DNA from: Kineococcus sp. NBC_00420
Lineage (GTDB): Bacteria > Actinomycetota > Actinomycetes > Actinomycetales > Kineococcaceae
NCBI RefSeq assembly: GCF_036021035.1
Contig: NZ_CP107930.1
Location: 248,001 to 312,000, forward strand
Reading direction: 5' to 3'
Length of the DNA stretch: 64,000 nucleotides
Part shown: in pieces, positions 1-8,779 of the stretch
How the letters are laid out: each line of letters opens with the position of its first letter
Numbering within the stretch: the first letter of the stretch is position 1
Notes under the pieces: model-generated
Databases searched by the model: none
The model's input: the letters and a program-made list of their open reading frames with translations, nothing else
What the model was told of the DNA's origin: nothing
Position numbers and translations under genes: made by a program

Positions 1-345
1 CAGGCGCTAGCGGACGTGGCCAGCGTCGCACTCGTGCAGCACGAGACCAGTTTCACCCCACCCCCGATCGCCCCACTCCCGACAGACTCGCCCACGGCGA
101 CCGCGTCGTTAGCCATTCCGCCCGCGATCACCCTGCGGCTGCAGGAAGCTCTGCATGCCCGGGTGCTGGTCGAGCAGGCCAAGGGTGTTCTGGCCTACCG
201 CGGCAAGATCAGCACCCACACCGCGTTCGAGGTCTTGCGCCACTACGCTGACAGTCACGATCAGCGCTTGAGCACCGTTGCTGGTTGGCTCGTGCACGGC
301 GATCTACCGGCCGCGGTGATCCTCGAGCACTCCGCCACGTCCTGA
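1..345 (+). CDS. ANTAR-domain protein, 3' end (probably GAF-ANTAR)
   Basis: The reading frame is open from base 1, so this is the tail of a longer gene. The first residues (QALADVASVAL) resemble the helix that ends the GAF domain in actinobacterial GAF-ANTAR proteins. Then come a Pro/Thr-rich linker and an ANTAR RNA-binding domain that starts near LQEALHARVLVEQAKGVL and continues through AFEVLRHYA. ANTAR proteins bind dual-hairpin nascent RNA and prevent termination; the GAF part would sense a signal. A GTG at base 16 is a possible internal start, but the homologous-looking residues before it argue that the gene begins outside the window. The target RNA is not visible. Confidence 0.8.
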   Translation, partial: QALADVASVALVQHETSFTPPPIAPLPTDSPTATASLAIPPAITLRLQEALHARVLVEQAKGVLAYRGKISTHTAFEVLRHYADSHDQRLSTVAGWLVHGDLPAAVILEHSATS

Positions 346-507
346 CCCACCCCAATCCCAGGGGTCGCCCCCAGGGGTTGAGCTAGCGGTACGCACGCAG
401 CTTCGTCGGTGCATCTCGGCGAGCGTAGAGCGAGCCCGCTTCCCGTTCGCGCCGTAACTGCGGTCGCCGTCATGTCCTGTCATCTGGCCGAAGCGCTAAC
501 CACACCG

Positions 508-852
508 TCATGGGGGTTCCCTCTTCAGGAGGTCAACTCCACCGCGGCGACTGCTGCCCACCGACGCTGGACGGCCTGGACGTGAGCAACGTCGAGCCGC
601 GGAGAAAGTCACCCTCGGTGCGGGCTGGTGGGGCCGGCGCTGCTGCTCGCGGCGCAGGAATTTTGCGACGCTCGAGGGCTGCGGTATGGCGTGAGGGTCG
701 GTAGCGGTGTCGAGCGCGACGCCGTACAGCAGAAGGGTGACGACGAGGTCGTCGGGCAGCGACTCGTGCGGCGACAGCGCACAGGCTCGGACACGCTCGG
801 ACGCGGACAGTTCCGACCACCACCATTCCACCGACTCAACATCGCCCCCCAC
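508..852 (-). CDS. small W-W family hypothetical protein
   Basis: I do not know a named family for this protein of about 114 residues. Its N-terminal part has a Trp run (EWWWSEL), then an Arg-rich helix, then LPDDLVVTLLLYGVAL. The same order (WW, 20-odd residues, PxDL, LxxHGV) recurs in three other small genes at the right end of the window (61699-61938, 61935-62260, 62889-63143). I chose the GTG at 852 because a GGGGAG lies just upstream and it places the Trp pair about ten residues from the start, as in the intact relative at 62889. The C-terminal 30 residues are Arg/Gly-rich and unlike the relatives, so the frame may be altered there. Confidence 0.45.
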   Translation of the reverse strand: MGGDVESVEWWWSELSASERVRACALSPHESLPDDLVVTLLLYGVALDTATDPHAIPQPSSVAKFLRREQQRRPHQPAPRVTFSAARRCSRPGRPASVGSSRRGGVDLLKREPP

Positions 853-1151
853 CTCCCCGGGATCCCCCTCCCTGCCAGGATCCACGGAATCCAGATAGTC
901 GACGCCACTGAAGTGGGTGACGTCGATCCCGGAGCCGATGCTGGACCGGATGTTGATGCTGGACGGGATTCGGGCCTGGATGTCGATGACCAGGCTGAGA
1001 GCCCGCCCCGCCCACTTTCGAAAGCAACCCCGCTGCGCGGGGATCCAGGCGAGGAGGGTCCGAAGCCACCACACCGGATGAGCGTGGTGGTGGGCAGCGG
1101 CAGCACTGCGTCGTTCGAAGACCAGCAGAGCTAGGTCACCGGTGTCAGTCT

Positions 1152-1505
1152 TCACGGCTGCTCGACCGCCTCGAGCGGCATCCACGCGATGGTGAAGTAC
1201 TCCGCCAGTTCGGTGACTTGCAACAGCTTGGCCACGATGGCAGGAACTGAGAGAAGCGCCAGCCGCGTCCCGGGGTAGTTGTTGGCCTGTACTAGGAGCG
1301 AGAGGATCGCGCAGTCGAGGAACGTGACCGCGGCCAAGTCGACGGTGAGGTCGACGACCGAGTCAGGATGGTCGTCGAGCAGGTGACCCCACGTTTTCGT
1401 CAGCGCTGGGACGTCGGCGGCGTCGAGCTCACCGCTCCATGTCCAGACAGAGCGCGGAGCAGGATCGCGGAGGGGTTGAAGAACGGTGCAGCTCATGAGC
1501 GCCAT
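1152..1505 (-). CDS. STAS-domain protein (anti-anti-sigma-like)
   Basis: The 117-residue product is a single STAS domain: an early beta strand (WTWSGELDAADVPAL), then VVDLTVDLAAVTFLDCAIL and a C-terminal segment VAKLLQVTELAEYF. STAS proteins such as SpoIIAA bind anti-sigma or switch kinases and are turned off by phosphorylation of a Ser in the D-S-x-G motif. Here that position reads D-C-A-I, so the usual phospho-acceptor Ser is missing; the protein may be constitutively active or respond differently. The ATG at 1505 has a weak GGGAA upstream, and the frame stays open further upstream without recognisable homology. No partner kinase is adjacent. Confidence 0.7.
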   Translation of the reverse strand: MALMSCTVLQPLRDPAPRSVWTWSGELDAADVPALTKTWGHLLDDHPDSVVDLTVDLAAVTFLDCAILSLLVQANNYPGTRLALLSVPAIVAKLLQVTELAEYFTIAWMPLEAVEQP

Positions 1506-1803
1506 TTCCCGGGCATCCGTTGGCGTGATGCGCAACCGGGTCCGGGGCGGCACAAGCAGGACAGTGAAACGTTCTGCGGTTCGATGAGCGAGCGATTGAG
1601 CGAGCAAGGCCACCGTAGGCCCCACCCGGTAGCTGGACAAGACTCCTGGCTTGGTGAGCTGGGGGACTTCACGCGCTGAACCGTGGTCCGCACCCCGGAC
1701 ACGGTGCAAGACCACCCCGGGCATGACGGTGTCGAGGGCCAGGACCGATCTGACGGGTCTGCCCCCGCCCTGAGCCGGACGTTCGGAACGGGGGCGCTGC
1801 AGC

Positions 1804-2001
1804 GTGCACGCCATCCGCCCCACCATCTGCCAGTTGTGGGGCGCTACCGCCTCGATGCCCTGCCCGCACGGCTGCGCCCCCGACGGCAGCTTCGTCGACG
1901 ATGCGACCGCGATGCGGTGGATGATCACCAGCTCGCAGATCGACGGCCACAGCGACCACCTCGACGACCCGGCCGTGCGGAGGCTGCCGAGCTGGCCCTG
2001 A
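1804..2001 (+). CDS. small hypothetical protein with CPHGC motif
   Basis: A 65-codon frame starts at a GTG preceded by a G-rich stretch. The product has one Cys at position 9 followed by MPCPHGCAP, then DDATAMRWMITSSQIDGH. The C-P-H-G-C spacing could bind a metal. The compact acidic/aromatic composition is unlike the random Arg/Pro-rich translations of the other frames here, which is the main reason to call it. No function is assigned, and it overlaps nothing recognisable on the other strand. Confidence 0.4.
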   Translation: MHAIRPTICQLWGATASMPCPHGCAPDGSFVDDATAMRWMITSSQIDGHSDHLDDPAVRRLPSWP

Positions 2002-2151
2002 CCGATCAGGTGGCTGCGGTCTGTTGAGCAGGTTCCTCCGCGGGGATCGGACCGTGGCCGAGTAGTTGTACGAGCGGATGGTTTCGTCAAGGACCTGACT
2101 CCTGGGTGGGGAGGTCAGGACGGCCTTCCCACCCTCAGATCCGAAGACCCG

Positions 2152-2889
2152 TCAATACTGCGAAACAGTGAGACACGACACTAGGAACAATGCCGCACCG
2201 GCGATCTCACGGGGCAGGGCGAAGCGTCCGACCGGGATCGCTGCCTTGGCCACTTCTCCCTTCGCTCCCGCCCAGGCGCTGCGGCCCAGGTCGGTCAACA
2301 CGACGGTAGGCGAGATGGAGTTAGCGGTCACTCCCCGGCCCGCCCACTCCAAGGCGAGGACGCGTGTTAGCCCGACGACGCCGGCTTTGGAGGCGCAGTA
2401 GGCAGCGTGTTCTTCGATGGCCACGGTGGCGGCCGGGGAAGCAATCGTGATGATCTTGCCCCGGCCGCGTGTGAGCATGCCCCGACCGATGGCCTGAGCG
2501 GTGAGGAAAGTACCTGTGAGGTTGATCGCCAGGGTCCGGGTGAACGTGGCCGCCGGGAGCTCCTCGGCGGGGGCCAGGGCGGCGATACCGGCGCAGGTGA
2601 CCAGGACGTCCACGTCACCTGCGTCGTGAGCGAACTACTCTACGGAGTGCGGGTCGGAGACATCGCCGGCCAGCCCGATGGCACCGCCGCCGAGGGCTCC
2701 GGCGCGTTGCTGTGCCGCCTCCGCGTTCAGGTCGACCACGATCACTCGGGCGCCTCGCTCGGCGAAGACGCCGGCGATGGCGGCGCCGATACCGGACGCA
2801 CCGCCTGTGCTCAACGCGGTACGGCCGTCAAGACGGAAGCTGAGGTCGACGCCCTCATCGGTGGGCTCGTCCGCGCTGATGTTGGTCAT
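2152..2889 (-). pseudogene. SDR-family dehydrogenase, broken by an in-frame TAG
   Basis: This is a short-chain dehydrogenase. The N-terminal part has the Rossmann signature TGGASGIGAAIAG and the acidic residue of VIVVDLNAEAA. The C-terminal part has the catalytic S...YCASKAG motif. Between them, at about 2635, lies a TAG in the same frame, exactly where the segment leading to DVLVTCAGIA is expected. The C terminus also ends early: after ALFLVS the normal TG...VDGG tail is lost, which suggests a second lesion near 2165. The ATG at 2889 follows AGAGGAACC. It lies downstream of the xylose-type ABC genes on the same strand and was probably their operon's dehydrogenase. The in-frame TAG could instead be read through, but the damaged tail favours decay. 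Confidence 0.75.
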
Positions 2890-3033
2890 GGTTCCTCTTC
2901 TCGCCATCGAGTAGGCAACCTGCACCCCGCAGTCTGCCGGGTAGTGGGCTGGTAAAACAGTAATTGTTCGCAGCCAGAATCCTGGCGCTCGGAGGCCTCG
3001 AACTTGGAGGCCTCGAACTCAGGGTCCTCGAGC

Positions 3034-4347
3034 TCAGGCGCGGCCTGCGGCGGCGCGGGTGCGTCGGGAAAGGCTGTCGACGATGACCGCGACCAGCAGC
3101 ACGACACCGATGATGATGAACCGGATGGGGTCGGGCAGCGACAGCAAGTTCAGGCCGCTAAAGATTGCGTAGATGACAAGGATGCCCAGCAGAGCCGACC
3201 ACGCCCGTCCCCGGCCACCGAAGAGGCTGGTGCCGCCAATGACTGCGGCGGCGATGGCGTTGAGGTTCTCATCCGCGGCTGCGGTGGCGACCGAGGCGGT
3301 ACCACCACGTGCGGCGAGCATGAGCCCGCCTAGGGCGGCGAGGGTGGAGCAGAGGACGAAGACTGAGACGTAGACCCGATTGACGTTGATGCCGGCCCGG
3401 CGGGCTCCTTCGACGTTGCCGCCGATGGCGTAGACCGATCGGCCCCAGGAGCTTCGCTGCAGCGCTACGTCAAGGGCGATGGTTAGTGCGATGAAGAGCA
3501 GAACGGGCAGCGCGATGCCGCGTCCTCCCTGCTGGTAGCTGTAGGCGGTGGGGATGAGCAGGAGGAGCAGCAACAGCAGCGAGGTGAGGAAGACGCTGCG
3601 GGTCGTGCGCGCCGACAGGCCCGCGACGATTCGGCGGCGGCCGCCAAGGAGGGCGAAGACGGTGCGGGCGGCGATGGCCAGGACGATGACCGCGTAAGCC
3701 AGGGCGGCGGGGACGAAGCTCTGGCCGAAGCGGACGAGGACGAGGTCGCTGGGCAAGGCGATCGAGTTGGAGGGGCCGGTGGAAATCACGTAGCGCTGCA
3801 CGCCTTGCAGGGCCAGCAGACCGGCGAGGGTGACCAGAAAGCTGGGGACGCCGAAGCGGGTATAAAGCAGGCCGTAGACCAGCCCGGTGAGGGCTCCGGA
3901 GGCCAGGGCGAGGACGAGCATCAGCGCGACCGGCCAGCCCTGGTTGATCGCTCCGACCGCGAACAGTGCGCTGGACAGGCCCGCGACTGATCCGACGGAG
4001 AGGTCGATCTCCCCTAGCAGGAGGACCAGCACGACGCCCAGGGCCATCAGGCCAACGGCGGCGGACTGCCACAACAGGTTGGAGACGTTGTATGGCGAAA
4101 GGTAGTTGGCGTTCAGCGCCTGAAAGATGACCCCGATGATCAGCAGTCCGACGACGACGGGCAGCGGTCCCAGGTCCCCGCCGCGGATGCGTTCGAAGGC
4201 GTTAGCCAGCAGGCCGGCCAGGCCCGGACGGGTGACGATGAGCCGTTCGTCCTGACGGTCCAGGGGGTTCTGCGCGCCCGGAAGGCCCGGGGTGCACTGC
4301 GGGTTCTGCGTGTTCTCAGGAGTCGTCGACCCGGTTGCCGTGCTCAT
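3034..4347 (-). CDS. xylose-type sugar ABC transporter permease
   Basis: The product is a 437-residue membrane protein of the branched-chain-permease-like sugar family (XylH/RbsC type). It has a long polar N terminus of about 55 residues, then roughly ten or more hydrophobic segments. The conserved cytoplasmic region ALGVVLVLLLGEIDLSVGS and the late loop GGTSLFGGRGR are both present. Its length, above 400, fits XylH-like permeases rather than the shorter RbsC. The ATG overlaps the TGA of the upstream ATPase by four bases (ATGA, 4344-4347), so the two are translationally coupled. It would form the channel for the binding protein encoded at 5359-6432. Confidence 0.93.
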   Translation of the reverse strand: MSTATGSTTPENTQNPQCTPGLPGAQNPLDRQDERLIVTRPGLAGLLANAFERIRGGDLGPLPVVVGLLIIGVIFQALNANYLSPYNVSNLLWQSAAVGLMALGVVLVLLLGEIDLSVGSVAGLSSALFAVGAINQGWPVALMLVLALASGALTGLVYGLLYTRFGVPSFLVTLAGLLALQGVQRYVISTGPSNSIALPSDLVLVRFGQSFVPAALAYAVIVLAIAARTVFALLGGRRRIVAGLSARTTRSVFLTSLLLLLLLLIPTAYSYQQGGRGIALPVLLFIALTIALDVALQRSSWGRSVYAIGGNVEGARRAGINVNRVYVSVFVLCSTLAALGGLMLAARGGTASVATAAADENLNAIAAAVIGGTSLFGGRGRAWSALLGILVIYAIFSGLNLLSLPDPIRFIIIGVVLLVAVIVDSLSRRTRAAAGRA

Positions 4348-5249
4348 GATGCTCCCTCCTGTGACGCGTACGATCCCTGACCGCCCTGGCTGACCTTGCC
4401 TGCGGCGGAGGTGGCGCCACCGGCGGCGATTCCAGCGGCGACTGTGGTGCGCTCGGAACGGCGGTTGGCTCGGGCGGTCACGACGTTGTCGCTGGCGCCG
4501 GTGATCGCGGCGACCAGTTCACTGGTCGGGGCTGACGCCTCGAAGGTTCCGTTGTCACGTCCCAGCCGCAGCACGTAGATCTTGTCGGCGACGGCTTGGA
4601 CATCGGCCATGTTGTGGCTGATGAGGATGACTCCGAGCCCGCGCTCGCGGATGCGCTCGACCATGTTCAGCACCTCGGCGGTCTGGGCGACGCCCAGGGC
4701 GGCGGTGGGCTCGTCGAGCATGATCAGCTTCGGCTCCCCCAGCAGGGAGCGCGCGATGGCCACGGTCTGGCGCTGCCCCCCGGACAGCGAGGCAATGGGG
4801 ATGCGCACCGAGGGGATGCGGGCGGACAGCTGGCCCAGCAGCTCCCACGACCGCCGCTCCATGGCGACCTCGTCGAGCATGCGCAGGGTCTTGGCCTCCT
4901 GGCCCAGGAAGAGGTTGGCGACCACGTCGAGGTTGTCGCAGAGTGCGAGGTCTTGAAAGACGGTCGCGACGCCGCTGCGCTGGGCGTCGCGGGGGCCGTG
5001 GAAGGTGACCTCCTGCCCGTCGAGCACGATGGAGCCACCATCTGGGGAGTAGACCCCGGAAATGATCTTGATGAGGGTCGATTTGCCGGCGCCGTTGTCA
5101 CCAACGAGGGCAACGACCTCCCCGGCGTTCACGGTGAGGTTGATGTCCTGCAGCGCCTGGACCACACCGAAACGCTTGCCGATTCCTTTCAGCTGCAGGA
5201 TCGGGCGGGTGCCGTGGTCGCCGGTCTGGGTGGGGTCGTTCTCGAGCAT
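4344..5249 (-). CDS. sugar ABC transporter ATP-binding protein (single domain)
   Basis: This is a 301-residue ABC ATPase with Walker A (GDNGAGKST, about residue 40), the signature LSGGQRQ, Walker B (LIMLDEP) and the switch His (ISHN). It has one nucleotide-binding domain, unlike the two-domain XylG or RbsA, so it should act as a homodimer, as FrcA-type ATPases do. A 60-residue Ala/Gly/Ser-rich tail follows the domain. I chose the ATG at 5249, which has GGAGGAGG upstream; a TTG at 5264 is in frame. It lies between the binding protein and the permease in a three-gene operon. Confidence 0.93.
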   Translation of the reverse strand: MLENDPTQTGDHGTRPILQLKGIGKRFGVVQALQDINLTVNAGEVVALVGDNGAGKSTLIKIISGVYSPDGGSIVLDGQEVTFHGPRDAQRSGVATVFQDLALCDNLDVVANLFLGQEAKTLRMLDEVAMERRSWELLGQLSARIPSVRIPIASLSGGQRQTVAIARSLLGEPKLIMLDEPTAALGVAQTAEVLNMVERIRERGLGVILISHNMADVQAVADKIYVLRLGRDNGTFEASAPTSELVAAITGASDNVVTARANRRSERTTVAAGIAAGGATSAAGKVSQGGQGSYASQEGAS

Positions 5250-5358
5250 CACGGCCTCCTCCAACTCGTCCTCGAACTGGTCCTCGAACTCGCCGAGGTC
5301 TTCGTGCCCGTGCGTGTGCTTGCTCTCGTGCCGGCCCGGTGCGTCACAGTCAGCTGCG

Positions 5359-6432
5359 TCACGACAGGCCCAGTTCGGTGCACGCGGCCTGCAGCTCGGG
5401 GGTACAGATGTCCTCGCTGGTGTAGACGCCGTCGGCGATGACGGTGTCGGCGATGTTCTGGGCGGTCATCGCCACCGGCGTCAGCAGGGTGGCGGGGATG
5501 CCGTCGGTGGTGGTCGCCGACGTCGGCTCGCTGTCACCGGCCAAAGCGACCGCGGCAGCGGCGGCGTCTTCGGCCTGCTGCTTGATCGACTTGTAGACGC
5601 TCATGTACTGGGTGCCGGCGACGACGCGCTGCACCGCGGTCAGTTCGGCGTCCTGCCCCGTGACCGGCGGGACGGGGGTGATGCCGGCGCCGCTGAGGGC
5701 GGCGATCACACCGCTGGCGGTGCTGTCGTTGCCGGCGTAGACGCCGAGGAGGGAAGCGCGGTCGATCGTGCCCAGCTGGCCCTCGACCCACTGCTGGGCG
5801 TCGTCAGCGGCCCAGTTGGGGGTGTCGAATTCCCCCACCACGCTGAATCCGCTCTTGTCGATGACGCTGTGGGCGCCCTGCTTGTACTGCGCGGCGTTAG
5901 GGTCGGTGGGAGCCCCGTTCACCATGAGCAGGTCCCCGGAGGTCTTCCCGAGGTCGTTCTTGAGGTGATCCACGAGGCTCTGGGCCTGCAGTTGCCCGAC
6001 GACGGGGTTGTCGAAGGAGACGTAGTAGCTGACGTCGTCGTTGTCGATGAAGCGGTCATAGGCGATGACCGGGACGTCAGCGGAGGCGGCGGTGGTGACC
6101 AGGGATTCGCCTTGCACGGAGTCGGCGGCGTTGAGCACCACCACGTCCGGGCCTTGCGCCAGGACCGACTCCAGCTGCGACTGCTGCTGGGTGGGATCCC
6201 CGTTGGCGTTGGAGTACAGGATCGTGGATCCGGGGGCAAGTTCCTTGACCTTGGCCTCGAAGAGGGGACGGTCGAAGGTTTCGTAGCGAGTGGTGTTGGA
6301 CTCCGGCATCAAGAACGCGATGGTGAGGCCGTCGCCGCCACCGCTTCCGCTGCTGCCGGAGCTGCACGCGGACAGCCCCAGCACGGCCACGCTGGCCGCG
6401 CCAGCCAAGGCGATCAGATTCGAGCGCTTCAT
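5359..6432 (-). CDS. xylose-type sugar-binding lipoprotein
   Basis: This is a periplasmic-binding-protein-fold lipoprotein of 357 residues. The signal peptide MKRSNLIALAGAASVAV ends in the lipobox LSAC, followed by a Ser/Gly linker. The body shows XylF-like blocks: an opening strand with ETFDRPLFEAK, then SNANGD, then DVVVLNAADS, then VIAYDRFI and YYVSFDN. It would capture a pentose or related sugar for the permease and ATPase downstream. The ATG at 6432 is preceded by AGGGGG, whereas the longer open frame upstream lacks a signal peptide. A SorC-type palindrome lies about 310 bases upstream (6745-6758), so regulation with the 10-21 kb cluster is likely. Confidence 0.92.
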   Translation of the reverse strand: MKRSNLIALAGAASVAVLGLSACSSGSSGSGGGDGLTIAFLMPESNTTRYETFDRPLFEAKVKELAPGSTILYSNANGDPTQQQSQLESVLAQGPDVVVLNAADSVQGESLVTTAASADVPVIAYDRFIDNDDVSYYVSFDNPVVGQLQAQSLVDHLKNDLGKTSGDLLMVNGAPTDPNAAQYKQGAHSVIDKSGFSVVGEFDTPNWAADDAQQWVEGQLGTIDRASLLGVYAGNDSTASGVIAALSGAGITPVPPVTGQDAELTAVQRVVAGTQYMSVYKSIKQQAEDAAAAAVALAGDSEPTSATTTDGIPATLLTPVAMTAQNIADTVIADGVYTSEDICTPELQAACTELGLS

Positions 6433-6744
6433 TGCGGACCCCCTGGTGAGTGACAGCCGCGACGATTGCCAGGTGCACCCGCTGGCCGCGAAATCAGTCA
6501 TCGCGGAACCAGCTGCTAGTGGCCTCGTCGTCGAATCCAGTACCGCCGTCGATGGGCAGGGAGACCGGTAGGTTTCCTTGCTCGTGCGTCGGCGCTGGAG
6601 ATTCGACCTGATGAGGTCTGGGTGGTGCCTCGTGAACCGCCCCGCGGCTGCTTCAATGACAATTGCGGTGTGCCGGCGTTCTTATCAGCCGGCAACGTCG
6701 ATGACCGTATGCAACCCAAAACCGCCACCGGGCGTCAACACGGA

Positions 6745-6758
6745 TGCTCACATGAGCA
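6745..6758. promoter_or_regulatory. predicted SorC-type operator, copy 1
   Basis: TGCTCACATGAGCA is two perfect 6-bp arms (TGCTCA/TGAGCA) around two bases. The identical 14-mer occurs at 20717-20730 in front of the SorC regulator. It lies upstream of the xylose-type importer operon and about 100 bases from the IS1380 insertion. That it binds SorC is an inference from its recurrence. Confidence 0.65.
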
Positions 6759-6979
6759 GCGCAGGAGATGGCCAACGGGTTCCGAGAACCGATCTGGATG
6801 TGACTCATGACGAGCGATTCGGGTACACCACCAGGACAGGCCTCCCTCTCGCACTCAGCCTGGATCCACCGTCCCGTGGTGCTGCGGGGGCCAGTACGTG
6901 AGGCGGCGGGTGGCTTCTGACCTGCAACGATGGGACTTCTCTACGGTTCCAACGCAGCAGCAAGGAAGACACCCGCCAA

Positions 6980-8497
6980 ATGCAAGTCTCGCACGCCCTC
7001 CCCACCACCGCGGCGGCGTCCTCGATCGCCTTCGACGACCCAAACCTCATCGCCCACGCCGGCCTGGCCCCGGCCCTGCAACTGGCCCAGACCGCGGGCC
7101 TGCACGACCTGCTCGGCCAGCACCTCACCCTCGCCGGGCCCGGGTCGGCTAACGCTGCGGCCAAGGCCACCGGCCTGGTCGCCGGGATGTTGGTCGGCGC
7201 CGACAGCATCGACGACATGGACGTCCTGCGACACGGCGCGAACACGAAACTGTTCGACGACGTCCGCGCCCCCTCGACCTTGGGGACGTTCCTGCGGACC
7301 TTCACTCACGGCCACGTCCGCCAACTCGACGCCGTCGCGGCCCGGTTCCTGACCGGCCTGCAGACCACGACCGCCGCGGTTGGGTCACCGCTGCTGGCCG
7401 ATGCCGACCAGATCCTCTACGTCGATGTCGACGACACCATCCGCCAGACCTACGGCTACGCCAAGCAGGGCGCCGGATACGGCTACTCGAAAGTCAAAGG
7501 CCTGAACGCGATGCTGGTGACCGCGACCACCCCGGCCAGCACGCCGGTGATCGTGGGAACCCGCTTGCGAAAGGGATCGGTCGCCAGCGCTAAGGGTGCG
7601 CCGAAACTACTGGGCGATGCCCTGGCGACCCTCAAACGCACCGGCACCGGCACCGGCACCGGCACCGGCACCGGCACCGGCACCGGCACCGGTGCTGGTG
7701 CTGGTGCTGGTGCTGGTGCTGGTGCGGCTACCGGTGGCGGGTTGGTGATCGTGCGGGCCGATTCGGCCTACTACAACCACGCCGTGATCGCCGCCGCCCG
7801 CCGCGGCCGGGCCCGCTTCTCCCTCACCGCTCGCAGCAATCCCGCTGTCCGGCGGGCGATCGCGGGCATCGCCGACGATACCTGGACGCCGATCAAGTAC
7901 ACCGACGCGGTCTGGGATGAAGACGACCGGCGCTGGGTTTCTGATGCCGAGGTCGCCGAGACGACCTACACCGCGTTCACCGGCCGCAGGAAGGCTGAGC
8001 ACGTGAGGGCGCGGTTGATCGTCCGCCGCGTCAAACGGTTGAACCCCGCCGCTCTCGGTCGGGGGCAGGGTGAGTTGTTCGAGACCTATCGCTATCACGC
8101 GGTGTTCACCGACTCCCCGCTGCCGATGCTGGTCGCGGAGAAAGATCACCGCGCGCACGCGGTGATCGAGTCGGTGATCGCCGAGGCCAAGGACGGGCCG
8201 TTGGCGCATCTGCCGTCGGGGAAGTTCCAGGCCAACGCTGCCTGGTTGGTGTTGGCCGCGATCACGCACAACCTGACCCGAGCCATTGCCGCGTTGGCGG
8301 GGACGACCCACCGTCGCGAACGTGCTGGGACGATCCGGGGCAAGCTGATCAGCTTGCCGGCGCGGGTCGCGTTCTCGGCTCGGCGGCTGCGGTTGCACGC
8401 CCCGTCCGGCTGGCCCTGGCAGTCCGGCTTGGAGAACGTGTTGGCCGCCATCGTTGAAATCGACCGGCATCAGCCGGTCGTGACCCGCCGGATCTGA
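6980..8497 (+). CDS. IS1380-family transposase
   Basis: A 505-residue DDE transposase. The first catalytic Asp is in ILYVDVDDTIRQTYGY, the second in IVRADSAYYN, and the Glu is probably in VIESVIAEAKDGPLAHLPS. This order and spacing are typical of IS1380-family enzymes, which catalyse cut-and-paste movement of the surrounding element. An internal insertion of alternating Thr-Gly then Gly-Ala dipeptides (about residues 221-249) comes from a hexanucleotide repeat and lies just before the second catalytic Asp. It keeps the frame, so the protein may still fold with a flexible loop, but activity is uncertain. Confidence 0.93.
   Translation: MQVSHALPTTAAASSIAFDDPNLIAHAGLAPALQLAQTAGLHDLLGQHLTLAGPGSANAAAKATGLVAGMLVGADSIDDMDVLRHGANTKLFDDVRAPSTLGTFLRTFTHGHVRQLDAVAARFLTGLQTTTAAVGSPLLADADQILYVDVDDTIRQTYGYAKQGAGYGYSKVKGLNAMLVTATTPASTPVIVGTRLRKGSVASAKGAPKLLGDALATLKRTGTGTGTGTGTGTGTGTGAGAGAGAGAGAATGGGLVIVRADSAYYNHAVIAAARRGRARFSLTARSNPAVRRAIAGIADDTWTPIKYTDAVWDEDDRRWVSDAEVAETTYTAFTGRRKAEHVRARLIVRRVKRLNPAALGRGQGELFETYRYHAVFTDSPLPMLVAEKDHRAHAVIESVIAEAKDGPLAHLPSGKFQANAAWLVLAAITHNLTRAIAALAGTTHRRERAGTIRGKLISLPARVAFSARRLRLHAPSGWPWQSGLENVLAAIVEIDRHQPVVTRRI
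7640..7726 (+). repeat. hexanucleotide tandem repeat inside transposase
   Basis: Eight perfect copies of ACCGGC (7640-7687) and one ACCGGT run directly into five copies of GGTGCT and one GGTGCG. They encode alternating Thr-Gly and then Gly-Ala. Every unit is six bases, so changes in copy number preserve the frame. Confidence 0.95.
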
Positions 8498-8586
8498 GCA
8501 CTGCCCGACGCCCACCGCCCGAGAGGGCACGACCAGGAATCGCCGTGGAAGAGCCAACACCCGGTCGGCGGCTATCTGATGCCCTG

Positions 8587-8621
8587 CTCGTGGTGACCTG
8601 CCTTCGGCAGGTCACCACGAG
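8587..8621. terminator. strong hairpin with UUCG loop inside the IS1380 right end
   Basis: A 16-bp perfect stem (arms 8587-8602 and 8606-8621) closes on a C(UUCG)G-type loop. It lies about 90 bases after the transposase stop and inside the element. It could terminate the transposase transcript or shield it from outside transcription. No clear T-run follows. Confidence 0.6.
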
Positions 8622-8729
8622 CCCATCGGTCATTCGGTGGTGGATCCAGGCTCAGACGTAGCCGGACGGTTCGGGAGCGAGGACGAGACGCTATTTTTCT
8701 CAGGCGGACGCGGGGTCGCGGAACGTCAA

Positions 8730-8776
8730 AGGGCGGTCCGGGACACGGCGAGGAACGCCGTGTCCTGAACCGCCCT
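8730..8776. terminator. long two-part hairpin, probably the catabolic operon terminator
   Basis: Outer arms AGGGCGGT (8730-8737) and ACCGCCCT (8769-8776) enclose a perfect 10-bp inner stem (8741-8750 with 8756-8765, loop AGGAA). In the uninterrupted chromosome it would follow the SDR gene that ends at 10361. The IS701-like element now separates the two. Confidence 0.7.
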
Positions 8777-8779
8777 GAG

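Larger units (their letters stand above)
6859..8650 (+). mobile_element. IS1380-family insertion sequence
   Basis: The element is 1792 bp with one transposase. The ends are the perfect 12-bp inverted repeats CCTGGATCCACC (6859-6870) and GGTGGATCCAGG (8639-8650). The flanks are a 5-bp target duplication, CTCAG, at 6854-6858 and 8651-8655. The intact ends, duplication and open frame suggest a recent insertion. It lies upstream of the xylose-type importer and probably separated that promoter region from whatever preceded it. Confidence 0.93.

Noticed and set aside
853-1151. N-terminal extension of the W-W protein at 508-852
   Set aside because: The frame stays open to 1185 but the translation has no relation to the family. 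The GTG at 852 has a better ribosome site and matches the relatives' length.
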